Positions 22,140 through 29,641 of a stretch of 29,922 bases of DNA are shown here, piece after piece. The DNA is from a virus. Both the position numbers and the translations under genes were made by a program. Under the pieces are notes generated by a model. It had not been told where the DNA came from, made no database searches, and saw nothing but the letters and a program-made list of their open reading frames with translations. The DNA lies in the IMG/VR virus record IMGVR_UViG_3300029922_000241, positions 1 to 29,922 of that record; one strand, written 5' to 3'. Positions within the stretch are counted from its first letter, which is position 1; each line of letters opens with the position of its first letter.

Positions 22140-22345
22140 GTTTGTAGCCCCGGAAACCCTTGTGGCGTGCCCTTAGACAACGCCCAATTATTATGGTCTG
22201 CATTAAATGTACCAACCCCTATCGCTCTTAGCTGTACTAAAGATGTTGTGCTTCCTGTCGTATTCGTTGAGCTGTCTGCGATAACGTCTGTACTCATTAA
22301 AGCGATGGTTCCTGAAGCATATGTGGGCATTGATGGATCAGACAT
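22136..22345 (-). CDS. Ser/Thr-rich protein, paralogue 2
   Basis: The 69-aa product carries the same skeleton as its downstream neighbour (DPSMPTYASGTI ... VGTFNADHNNWAL ... GFPGLQT) but with a shorter middle. A GGAGG site lies in the end of the Bbp19-like gene. It is polar with little secondary structure expected. Position in the head module suggests a small capsid-linked component. The function is not known; the paralogy with the next gene is directly visible. Confidence 0.7.
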   Translation of the reverse strand: MSDPSMPTYASGTIALMSTDVIADSSTNTTGSTTSLVQLRAIGVGTFNADHNNWALSKGTPQGFPGLQT

Positions 22346-22346
22346 A

Positions 22347-22583
22347 TCATTCCTCCGTTAAGGCGGCTATCTGTTCAGCCGTCAGTATCATTATTGACTT
22401 TAAAGTTCCTATTAAGCGCCTGTTAGCATCGCGGGCGATAATCTCGTTTGTCTCTCCTGAATCGTATACCGTAGGAGTCCAGCATCCTATCTTCTCAATA
22501 TACCTCATTGTTTCTTTGCCATGAGCACTCTCAAACGTGGCGTGTATATTAGCTTTTAATGTCTTTGCTTCTGCAACTGTCAT
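22347..22583 (-). CDS. Bbp19-like small head protein
   Basis: The 78-aa protein is helical (MTVAEAKTLKANIHATFESA) and has the pattern of Bbp19-type podovirus proteins: a segment with F-x-S-x-x-GKE-x-MRYIE, a spacer with Asp/Gly, then ARDANRRLIGTLKSIM, where homologues have a G-x-R-x-[VL] helix. These are encoded between portal and scaffold genes, as here. The start overlaps the portal stop (ATGA). The molecular role of the family is not well defined. Confidence moderate. Confidence 0.7.
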   Translation of the reverse strand: MTVAEAKTLKANIHATFESAHGKETMRYIEKIGCWTPTVYDSGETNEIIARDANRRLIGTLKSIMILTAEQIAALTEE

Positions 22584-24283
22584 TGCGCCCTCGTTTGGGG
22601 AACTATCCCTGTATGCGCTTTAGCCTTTGCAACATTCAAATCTACCTGTGAGCCATCCTTCACAGTCGCCGCCCCTTGTTGCGCCATCTGCATATCATGT
22701 TGTTGCTTTGCCATCTGACCACGGACCTGCCTCAACTGCGCTATCTCAGCATCATCCCTCAACACACGGTCAGGAGCACCCGTAATCGCCCAGACTTCAT
22801 TAACTACCTTATCAGGATCAACCGCATCAGTTACCTGTGGAGCAAACTGAGCCATCTGTGAAACAATCGTCAGACCACCAACTAAAGCATTTAACTCGCT
22901 TCTACGCTGTGCCTGTGCTAATTGGCTTACGCAGTCAATCTCATAGTCAGGATCCATCATGAACTCTACAGGAGGCTTTGGAAGGCGTCCCCTGCGCGCT
23001 AGGATACCCAAGGTTCGTATGATTGCAGGGTTAAGCATCTCAGATACATACCTACCAACCGCAGGCCCCAACATGGTCATCTTTTCGTTAATTCTTTCCA
23101 TGACCTCTGGATTGTTCATGCGCTTATCTATTGCATCAAAAGCTAGGAAAACATCGTTGTACATCATGGCCTTGACACGATTAGTGTAATACTCAAGCGC
23201 TTGCATACCGACTTCTGGATTAGCGCCACCCTGTAAAGTAAACAAGTCTGCAGCCCCGCGATCCATAATCTTTTTATTGTAATAGTTAATCGCTCTAGGA
23301 TTCTGATTAAACGGCATGATGAAAGCATTGTCTGGCAACGCTATGGCTGGATCAGTCGCTTTCATCATAGCCCTTAGATTAGTCTTGGCAATAGCGTTTA
23401 AGATGCGAGCGAATGGCAACGTCTTCATTCCCGGACTGAATCCCCACACAATGGATGGCCTCTTGTCAAACCTATGACAGAACGCAGGAAACTCATTGTA
23501 TCCGCTCTCATCTATGATTACACGCGATTCTTGGTCTATCCAAACCGCCTCTATCGGCATATTCTTCTTATCTGACTTCTGCACTTCTCTTGCGTGACGT
23601 GTCGCTATGTAAAGTAAAAATAGGTGCTTATTGGCCTTCTCACTACCAGACTCTAACTCCTCTTGTAACGGCCTAGCTAAAGCCTTACGTCCCCACTTGC
23701 TCTCTGCTTGTCTGGCAGTATACTCAAACTCTATGAAGTATTGGACAACCCTTCCCCTTCCATCTTCAACCAAAACAACGTTCTTGATAGCGAGGGAGTT
23801 AAATCGTATGTCATCTTCCAAGTCTTCTTCTTCAATGAGAATGCTTGTGCCGTACACTCCCGATCCTTTATACGACGCAATGATTTGATTGTAGAAATTC
23901 GATTTGTTGAGCGCATAATTAACTTCATCCGTGCAATCTTCTAGGAACTTACATATTGCTTTATTGGCCCTGTTCTTTGGGTTCTTGGGGGTCAAACCAA
24001 ACCACTTGCTTGTAGGTGGCGTTAGATAATTCATAAACCCGGATGCTAAGACGTCCGCACTCTCTAGGGTTGTCGAGTCGTATAGGTATGACGCGTTTAG
24101 TTCTGTCCCCGGGTAATAGGTTGTATTGACATCTTCTGCTTCGATATAAAAGTAGTCGTGTAGACTCTGCCAATAAGATTCAAAGTTAGACCTTAATCCT
24201 TTGTGCATCCTGTACGTGTCTAGGAGTTGATCTGCTCTTGGCTTTGCGTTATTAACCTTCTTTGGTTCTTCTGTGCCTATCAT
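22580..24283 (-). CDS. Portal (head-to-tail connector) protein
   Basis: The 567-aa protein is a T7 gp8-type portal: the start has LDTYRMHKGLRSNFESYWQS and YLYDSTTLESADVLASGFMN (67-86), then LTPPTSKWF, typical of this family; further on are WGFSPGMKTLPFARILNAIA and a helical wing/crown region with MMYNDVFLAFDAIDKRMNNP (390-409). The Gln-rich C-terminal end (QMAKQQHDMQMAQQG) is the usual tail of such portals. Twelve copies form the vertex through which DNA is packaged. It lies one base after the small hydrophobic gene. Strong assignment. Confidence 0.92.
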   Translation of the reverse strand: MIGTEEPKKVNNAKPRADQLLDTYRMHKGLRSNFESYWQSLHDYFYIEAEDVNTTYYPGTELNASYLYDSTTLESADVLASGFMNYLTPPTSKWFGLTPKNPKNRANKAICKFLEDCTDEVNYALNKSNFYNQIIASYKGSGVYGTSILIEEEDLEDDIRFNSLAIKNVVLVEDGRGRVVQYFIEFEYTARQAESKWGRKALARPLQEELESGSEKANKHLFLLYIATRHAREVQKSDKKNMPIEAVWIDQESRVIIDESGYNEFPAFCHRFDKRPSIVWGFSPGMKTLPFARILNAIAKTNLRAMMKATDPAIALPDNAFIMPFNQNPRAINYYNKKIMDRGAADLFTLQGGANPEVGMQALEYYTNRVKAMMYNDVFLAFDAIDKRMNNPEVMERINEKMTMLGPAVGRYVSEMLNPAIIRTLGILARRGRLPKPPVEFMMDPDYEIDCVSQLAQAQRRSELNALVGGLTIVSQMAQFAPQVTDAVDPDKVVNEVWAITGAPDRVLRDDAEIAQLRQVRGQMAKQQHDMQMAQQGAATVKDGSQVDLNVAKAKAHTGIVPQTRAQ

Positions 24284-24284
24284 A

Positions 24285-24575
24285 TTAGTTTCCTAAAAGT
24301 GTTTTACGCGCAGTATTAGCTTGGGTTGTTAGTCCTAATGGTGAAGTATAAACGTCTTGGCTAGCACCTGCCGCTTGACGCTTCTGACTTAATGCCGCTT
24401 GTGCTTGGCTACTTGCTGTATCCTGAGCCGTAACCAATGCAGCGTTAGCTGCTGCTTGTTGATTAGCGGCGTTCTCGGTTGCTTTCTTAGTTTGGTCAGA
24501 GGACTGCACCGCTGAAACTATTGATGTAGCTGCTCCTGCTACGGCTGCTCCTGCTATGATAAATGGGATTAGCAT
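24285..24575 (-). CDS. Small hydrophobic/Ala-rich late protein
   Basis: The 96-aa product begins with a hydrophobic helix (LIPFIIAGAAVAGAATSIVS) and continues as a long Ala/Gln/Ser-rich helix (ANQQAAANAALVTAQDTASS), ending in a polar tail. The layout is similar to, but shorter than, the gp14-like protein at 10898-11392, so it could be a related ejection or head-associated protein. It sits between the GNAT-like gene (7-nt overlap) and the portal. No motif defines its function. Confidence 0.7.
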   Translation of the reverse strand: MLIPFIIAGAAVAGAATSIVSAVQSSDQTKKATENAANQQAAANAALVTAQDTASSQAQAALSQKRQAAGASQDVYTSPLGLTTQANTARKTLLGN

Positions 24576-24955
24576 ATATACCTATGTAGTTTTGTAAAGT
24601 TGGGATTCCACCAGCTTATTGTTTTTGGTTTTAACTTCATTGCCCTGCGTAAACCTATCTTAATTGTCTTAAATCCGTTTGCCGCAAGTAATACAAAGTG
24701 AAAGTTCTTCCCGTTCTCTAAACACAAGGCTTGTAATACATCAACCCTTGAAATATCTATGTCCTCTAATCGTTGATAGGTCTCATCTGATAAGGTAAGA
24801 AACCATGCCATCCCACATATTCCCTTGTCCCTTACAACGATTATCTTGTTAGGATGATTCAGAATAGCTTGGTTAATCTGTTCATGAGTCGGTACAATAT
24901 CCATTCTATTCGTGTGAGCATAGTAATTATCCATTAAGTATTTTGCTATCTTCAT
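24569..24955 (-). CDS. GNAT-like protein next to terminase
   Basis: The 128-aa product resembles phage proteins found beside large terminase genes. Key stretches are IIVVRDKGICGMAWFLTLS (38-56), FHFVLLAANGFKTIKIGLRR (85-104), and KTISWWNPNFTKLHRY (111-126). The strand-turn-helix order around KGICGMAWF and the C-terminal strand suggest an acetyltransferase-like (GNAT) fold, though the acetyl-CoA pyrophosphate loop is not clear. The start overlaps the terminase stop (ATGA). A catalytic function is not shown; a structural or accessory packaging role is equally possible. Confidence 0.6.
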   Translation of the reverse strand: MKIAKYLMDNYYAHTNRMDIVPTHEQINQAILNHPNKIIVVRDKGICGMAWFLTLSDETYQRLEDIDISRVDVLQALCLENGKNFHFVLLAANGFKTIKIGLRRAMKLKPKTISWWNPNFTKLHRYIC

Positions 24956-26301
24956 CGAACTCCCGCTATTTCAAACAAGTTGTCTGATTGTGGCCTGCGC
25001 TGGTTAGCTATCGCCCCATACACATTCTGTTGTTTCTTTGTAACCTCATCTATTAAGCTCACAGCCATTATCAAAGCATCTGCCATGTTGGGTGACTTGA
25101 CCCCCTGCTTCTTCATCTTCTCTTTGCTCACTAATATCCTGCGCTGGTTATGATCGTACTCATATCTTAAAGTCTCAAGCTCTTGCAATAAACCCTCATC
25201 AGTAATATGAATGTGTCCTTGGAGCATCATATCCTTAAGCCTGTACGTATTTGAAGTGCGTGGATTACCATAAAATCTATCTTTATCATATCCCAATGAT
25301 GGATTCCTAAACCCTGTAAAACTATCCAAGCCTCTGCCTTTAGTCAAGGTATCAAGAGGCCCTGAACCTATACCGTCTTCATCAACAATAGACTTATCTA
25401 CCTTCTGCTCTGTGTGAACCTTTAGAATCTCGCCAGTTGTCCAGTTGAGGTCCTTGTGATCCCATTGATTGACATAAACAACTTCCCAGTGTAACGCTCC
25501 TACCTGCTCAATAATTACGCCAGCACATTTATCATCACCGTACCGAGCTACATCAAAACCTGCTATCCTTGTGCCATATCCCATTCTCTTTGGATAGACA
25601 GCCCTCTTGGCACCATCAATCTCTGTATGTGTAAACACAGAGTCTTCTGTCTTGTCTAATGGTAAGCCCAACCATATATGGTTGTAGTCTTCCATTGACT
25701 TCTTCTGGCACTCAATAGCTTCTTTCTTGAGCGCATTAGTACAGAAAGGATTGTCATTGTAGTTAAGATGAATATGTAAACAATCGTCTCGGTCAATGAA
25801 TTGCGCATAAGCAGGATCGTTCCTCACAAACCTATTCATTGTGAATATTATCTTGGCATTGTCTTTGCGGATCGTGGGGATAAGAATGTCTAAGGTCTGC
25901 TTGGTTAAGGCTTGGCTTTCATCTATCCAGACTATATCAATACCTTCCATCCCTTGTAGGTTAAAAGCTCCCTGCTCTCTAAATCCTCGAAAGTTAATCT
26001 CTGTCTTTGTATCACGGTGAATAATTGACTTGGCTAGTATGGTGAAGTTTAAATTGTACTGCTGTATAAGATCGGTGAGGATTGAATAAACTGATTCCTT
26101 AATGCTGTTCTGTATCTCTCTGCCGCAAACTATTCTTAGTGAATATTTCTCTGCTAAGTAAAGCATCCATCTTGCAACAGCATGAGACTTACCACCACCT
26201 CTACCGCCATCAATCAAGAAATATCTCTTGCCATTGAATTGTTGGATAAGGGGCAATAGCTTAGTTGGAACTTGGAGTATAGTCGGCAATTCGGCTTCCA
26301 A
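24952..26301 (-). CDS. terL: Terminase large subunit
   Basis: The 449-aa protein is the packaging ATPase/nuclease. Visible are the Walker A loop GGRGGGKS (32-39), Walker B IVWIDES (123-129) and the coupling segment IIFTMN (151-156). The nuclease domain has AGFDVARYGDD (247-257), SIVDEDGIGSG (304-314) and SPNMADALIMA (403-413). The start is a TTG with AGGAG seven bases upstream and overlaps the preceding gene by 41 nt; no nearby ATG in frame fits. It cuts and pumps DNA into the head through the portal. Clear assignment. Confidence 0.95.
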   Translation of the reverse strand: MEAELPTILQVPTKLLPLIQQFNGKRYFLIDGGRGGGKSHAVARWMLYLAEKYSLRIVCGREIQNSIKESVYSILTDLIQQYNLNFTILAKSIIHRDTKTEINFRGFREQGAFNLQGMEGIDIVWIDESQALTKQTLDILIPTIRKDNAKIIFTMNRFVRNDPAYAQFIDRDDCLHIHLNYNDNPFCTNALKKEAIECQKKSMEDYNHIWLGLPLDKTEDSVFTHTEIDGAKRAVYPKRMGYGTRIAGFDVARYGDDKCAGVIIEQVGALHWEVVYVNQWDHKDLNWTTGEILKVHTEQKVDKSIVDEDGIGSGPLDTLTKGRGLDSFTGFRNPSLGYDKDRFYGNPRTSNTYRLKDMMLQGHIHITDEGLLQELETLRYEYDHNQRRILVSKEKMKKQGVKSPNMADALIMAVSLIDEVTKKQQNVYGAIANQRRPQSDNLFEIAGVR

Positions 26302-26527
26302 GGTCTAGCTCCTGTTCTTTACCATCTATCTTAACTGTTGGCATCTTGGTGACTGAGTAAGAGCCCTCTACTATCTGTGGCATGGACTTAGAGCAAAGTG
26401 CAACAACGACTTTTAACTTATTGGCCTCAGTAAACTTGTGAAAATTCTCATCTACATAATCCCATAGCTTTGTGAGGACTTTCTGACGGATGGTTTCTTG
26501 CTGTGCAGTTATTTGTCCTTGTCCCAT
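26261..26527 (-). CDS. Probable terminase small subunit
   Basis: The 88-aa product is the first gene after the promoter and overlaps terL by 41 nt. It is helical with a conserved-looking core LWDYVDENFHKFTEANKLKV (21-40), then KSMPQIVEG and a beta part (YSVTKMPTVKIDGKEQELDL). Position directly upstream of TerL suggests a small DNA-recognition subunit, although it is shorter than most and the helix-turn-helix is not obvious. The ATG lies only a few bases from the -10 box of the promoter, so its leader may be extremely short. Confidence 0.62.
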   Translation of the reverse strand: MGQGQITAQQETIRQKVLTKLWDYVDENFHKFTEANKLKVVVALCSKSMPQIVEGSYSVTKMPTVKIDGKEQELDLGSRIADYTPSSN

Positions 26528-26533
26528 AGCTCT

Positions 26534-26561
26534 AGTATATTAAACCTAGGTACAATTGCAA
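26534..26561 (-). promoter_or_regulatory. sigma70-type promoter for the packaging/head operon
   Basis: On the minus strand TTGCAA (26556-26561) is followed after 16 bases by TATACT (26534-26539), then AGAGCT and the ATG of the putative small terminase. The boxes match the consensus at 4 of 6 and 5 of 6 positions. The expected transcription start would fall on or beside the ATG, so the message could be leaderless. An alternative -35 (TTTGCA, 17-base spacing) overlaps this one. Confidence 0.55.
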
Positions 26562-26579
26562 ATAATTCAATAACTATTC

Positions 26580-26591
26580 ACAATATATTGT
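26580..26591. promoter_or_regulatory. 12-bp perfect palindrome, possible operator
   Basis: ACAATATATTGT is a perfect palindrome about 20 bases upstream of the -35 box of the late promoter. It lies in the only AT-rich gap between the surface cassette and the packaging genes. It could bind a dimeric regulator; no second copy was found by eye. Confidence 0.35.
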
Positions 26592-26600
26592 ATACTGGGG

Positions 26601-26759
26601 TTATTTTAATACTCTACGGGAAGGACAAACTCTATCGGTCTTGCGGTTTAATCTCATGTGTAAAATGTGTCTCTTGAACTGACAGGTGTAATGTCCACAT
26701 GTCTTGCGGAGGATGGGGCGTTTATTGCAATAGGGGCAAATCACCTCAGTTCCAGCCAT
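26601..26759 (-). CDS. Small zinc-finger protein
   Basis: From the ATG at 26759 the product is 52 aa; an upstream ATG at 26789 would add 10 residues but has no ribosome site. CPYC near residues 8-11 and CGHYTC near 20-25 form a likely C-x2-C ... C/H-x3-C zinc site, followed by a very basic helix (KRHILHMRLNRKTD). This resembles the small DNA-contacting zinc finger of mobile nucleases, without the nuclease. It overlaps the end of the glycosyltransferase gene by 19 nt. Likely a nucleic-acid-binding protein; not recognised further. Confidence 0.55.
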   Translation of the reverse strand: MAGTEVICPYCNKRPILRKTCGHYTCQFKRHILHMRLNRKTDRVCPSRRVLK

Positions 26760-27307
26760 AATGTCCAGCTTTCTTTTAGAGTCTTCCATATTGATATTAA
26801 TTTAACTTTCTTGTTGCCGGGCGTAAATTCAATAGGCACTTCTATCATGCTCATACCTTTTTGTTTAGCCACTGAAAGTATTTCTAAATCAAATAACCAG
26901 CCATTGCTATACCAATCCCCTAGGGCGTATGTTCTGAAAGCCTTTATCCCTGTTTGGCTGTCTACTTTTACTCCAAAGAGTAAAGCTATATAAATGCGTG
27001 AAAAATACGATAGCACTCTACGTGACCATCTGCCACTAATAGGTTTCACTCCGCACACAATGTCATAGTCCCTTAGATAAGGCAATAACCTCAAAATCAT
27101 TCTTGGGGATATGTCACCGTCACCGTCGATAAATATAACTGTTGTGCCGGTAGCTTGAGCTAATGCTGTTCTCATAGCCCATCCCTTACCCTTGGCCTCT
27201 CGATCATTGCAACCAATTATTTGAATGTCTCCCGGGACTTCATTCTCTATTTCTTCCATAAACTTCTGTGTATCGCAATTATGACTTGGACATATAATAC
27301 TTAACAT
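26741..27307 (-). CDS. GT2 glycosyltransferase (DPM/GtrB-like)
   Basis: The 188-aa protein is a GT-A fold family 2 transferase of the dolichol/polyprenol-phosphate type: a first strand and turn LSIICPSHN, the KGWAMRTALAQATG segment (41-54) with VIFIDGDGD (57-65) as the metal-binding Asp motif, and later DSQTGIKAFRTYALGDW typical of DPM1-like enzymes. It lacks the C-terminal membrane helices of full GtrB. The start is the ATG at 27307 behind GAGG. It follows the GT-C gene, so it may load a sugar on a lipid carrier that the GT-C protein then transfers. Confidence 0.82.
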   Translation of the reverse strand: MLSIICPSHNCDTQKFMEEIENEVPGDIQIIGCNDREAKGKGWAMRTALAQATGTTVIFIDGDGDISPRMILRLLPYLRDYDIVCGVKPISGRWSRRVLSYFSRIYIALLFGVKVDSQTGIKAFRTYALGDWYSNGWLFDLEILSVAKQKGMSMIEVPIEFTPGNKKVKLISIWKTLKESWTLWLELR

Positions 27308-27314
27308 TATCACC

Positions 27315-28631
27315 TCACATTAGAATAGTTACTTTTCCTTCTTCAAAGTTTTTTATTATTTCTCCGCACGCTTTCTCTTGGCCCCGTGGAATATTAGTCT
27401 TGGCCTGTGCTAGAAGTTCCATTGCTTCTTTCTTGTTATTTAACATCATTAAGGATGAGGCAAGATTATAAAGAAGTTTAAATTCTTTTGGGCTTAAGGA
27501 CCTTGCGATTACCCAGAATATCACAGCTTCGGTATATGATTGCTTCTCCCATCTTTTCATAGCTGCTATGTGCCATGCAAACCAAGACTTAGGCTGGTGC
27601 ATACGCGCGAACTCTACCATCCAGAAATCATTTTGGTATCCGTCCATGAAAAACCACATCTTTGTAGCGTACATCATCAGGAATCCTGCGACAAGATACG
27701 GATTATTATGTATATAAAAAGCAAGGATAAGCATAAGTCCGATATTGGCAACATAAACATACCTTTCTCCTAATTCCTGTTGCATACGATATAAATTCAC
27801 GAAAGGAGATATCCCAACACACCACCAAAGGACCCCAAAACAGATTATGTCCCATTTATGAAAAATAACATACCAAGCCATTAGTAATATTGATGCTGTC
27901 CCAAACCAAAAGAACTTACAAGGCGTATAGGCATTAGCTTTCTTACAACCGGCAATGCTTTCTAAATAAGAATGATAGAAGGTCGTCTTGATTGGTATAA
28001 TCGCGTGGCTAAGATATATGCCAAATGTTTTTATAACTAACATGAACTTGCGCGGATGCCATTCTCTGTCCTCTGGCAATAACTCCATAGTCATCTTGGC
28101 CCCTACGTTAGTCTTAAACCTTTTCCAGTGGTATAGCCATACCAAAGGCGCAAATATAAATAAATAAGGATGGCTTGAGCCAAGCAAGATTACCGGCAAT
28201 AGGAATCCCGCATTTGAATAGGTCGCTCCCAGCAACATTAGTCCGCCCATCTCCATAGGTAGAACTAATGCCCAAACCATCCCTAATGCACTTAAAACGT
28301 ATCCGCGCCCGCTTATCCAGACTGATCCCTGATTGTTAATTGGGTTGAACGAGAATAATAACGCGGCCAAGAATGAAATGTCATTAGAACCAAAGCCAAG
28401 GTAAATCCCAACGCAAACGAGAGAGTGCAGAACTGTAGTAATAGCATGGTCTATCCTCGGAGTTGATTTTAGTTTTCCTTCAAATACCCAGAACCATTGA
28501 ATCCACCCCTTCTCTTTTGGGCGTTGAGAAGATGGAACGTCGTCGCTGACATATTCAAATTTCAATGTCTTAGCGTAGAATAGAAAGTTTACTGCTAATA
28601 TTATGAGGCTTTGTGTAATAATTTCCTGCAT
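27315..28631 (-). CDS. TMTC-like membrane GT-C glycosyltransferase with TPR end
   Basis: The 438-aa product is a multi-pass membrane protein. I start it at the ATG at 28631 with GGAGG upstream rather than at an earlier start 19 codons up. The first loop after helix 1 contains FEYVSDD, the acidic motif at the usual GT-C catalytic site, and many hydrophobic helices follow (FLAALLFSFNP, YLFIFAPLVWLY, GLMLILAFYI). Residues from about 360 are soluble, helical and TPR-like (EKQSYTEAVIFWVIARSLSP ... LYNLASSLMMLNNKKEAMEL). This matches TMTC-type mannosyltransferases in outline. It overlaps the radical SAM gene by 31 nt. A phage version likely alters host surface sugars. Confidence 0.75.
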   Translation of the reverse strand: MQEIITQSLIILAVNFLFYAKTLKFEYVSDDVPSSQRPKEKGWIQWFWVFEGKLKSTPRIDHAITTVLHSLVCVGIYLGFGSNDISFLAALLFSFNPINNQGSVWISGRGYVLSALGMVWALVLPMEMGGLMLLGATYSNAGFLLPVILLGSSHPYLFIFAPLVWLYHWKRFKTNVGAKMTMELLPEDREWHPRKFMLVIKTFGIYLSHAIIPIKTTFYHSYLESIAGCKKANAYTPCKFFWFGTASILLMAWYVIFHKWDIICFGVLWWCVGISPFVNLYRMQQELGERYVYVANIGLMLILAFYIHNNPYLVAGFLMMYATKMWFFMDGYQNDFWMVEFARMHQPKSWFAWHIAAMKRWEKQSYTEAVIFWVIARSLSPKEFKLLYNLASSLMMLNNKKEAMELLAQAKTNIPRGQEKACGEIIKNFEEGKVTILM

Positions 28632-29641
28632 TTTTCCTCCGTAACTAAACGAGCCCCCCTTAAAAGATAAGTAAAATCCTCCCAACATTTAATATCTGAA
28701 AACTTCCTCAAAATAAATTCAGGGCTTTTATAAACATCATAGAACTTAGGCAAATACTTATGACCGATAGAAGTAGGATTAGGGCTTGTACGAGGGGGTG
28801 AGTATACACTTGCTTGAGCAGTCTTAATATACCCCTTCCTGAGTAGGTAGTGACAGAGTTCGATCGTTCTTCGTTCATCTTTCTCCGTTTCCCAAGGATA
28901 TCCCGTCATAAATGTGGCATGGATATTTATTCCAGATTCGCTTGCTCTTTTCATATCCTTGATTGTTTCTTCTGCCTTAGTGCTCTTTTTAATTTTGTCT
29001 AGTGTAATCTGATTAGCAGATTCTATCCCCACAAGTACAAACCTAAAACCGGCACCAGCCATCATCTCCCAAGGGGCCTCACCAACCCTCATGTTACATC
29101 CTATCTTTATCTTTCCCTTACGATTATTAACCATCATCTTAACGCAAAATTCGTTTAGCCATTTACCAATCGGGAAAGTCCCTGAATCATCAAAAACTTC
29201 TCTGTATCCATGTTTAATAAGGTCGTCTATTTCTTCCATGACGTGATCTACTGTTCGAATACCACGCTTTTCTCCATCTTCAAGTTTCTTAGTGTCAATA
29301 CAGAAAGTACACTTAGAATACCAGCAAAGATTTGATGACATCATGTGTGTGGCAGGATGCCATCGGTAATTCCCGTAACTTTGCCATCTAGGGTTCTTAG
29401 CGTCTGTGAATATGCGGTCTGGATAAGGGAGTTTCTCAAAAGACACGTTTATTTGGTCGTCTGTTAATATTATCTTGTCCCCTGCACCATTAACAAAATC
29501 TTCTTCCCAATCCCAATAAACACTATTACCTTGATTCCTTAAATAAGTAGCATACATAGCTAAATGAGCAGGGTAAACCCATACAGGCTTCTCGAACTGT
29601 CTTTGCTGGTTGTAGGGATTTAAGGGAAACAAATATCTCAT
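28601..29641 (-). CDS. Radical SAM enzyme
   Basis: The 346-aa protein (ATG at 29641, overlapping the previous TGA as ATGA) has a short N-terminal Rossmann-like part (YPAHLAMYATYLRNQGNSVY) reminiscent of a shrunken cobalamin-binding domain, then the cluster loop C106 WYSK C111 TF C114 (a Cys-x4-Cys-x2-Cys variant), and canonical core strands: FRFVLVGIESANQITLDKI, then HATFMTGYPWETEKD. Such enzymes of the B12-type group act on lipids, sugars or small molecules in surface biosynthesis. The substrate is unknown. Its place between an epimerase and a GT-C gene suggests the same pathway. Confidence 0.83.
   Translation of the reverse strand: MRYLFPLNPYNQQRQFEKPVWVYPAHLAMYATYLRNQGNSVYWDWEEDFVNGAGDKIILTDDQINVSFEKLPYPDRIFTDAKNPRWQSYGNYRWHPATHMMSSNLCWYSKCTFCIDTKKLEDGEKRGIRTVDHVMEEIDDLIKHGYREVFDDSGTFPIGKWLNEFCVKMMVNNRKGKIKIGCNMRVGEAPWEMMAGAGFRFVLVGIESANQITLDKIKKSTKAEETIKDMKRASESGINIHATFMTGYPWETEKDERRTIELCHYLLRKGYIKTAQASVYSPPRTSPNPTSIGHKYLPKFYDVYKSPEFILRKFSDIKCWEDFTYLLRGARLVTEEKCRKLLHKAS

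Noticed and set aside
26667-26993. Plus-strand frame of 108 codons opposite the GT2 gene
   Set aside because: The minus frame carries conserved GT2 motifs; the plus frame has none.
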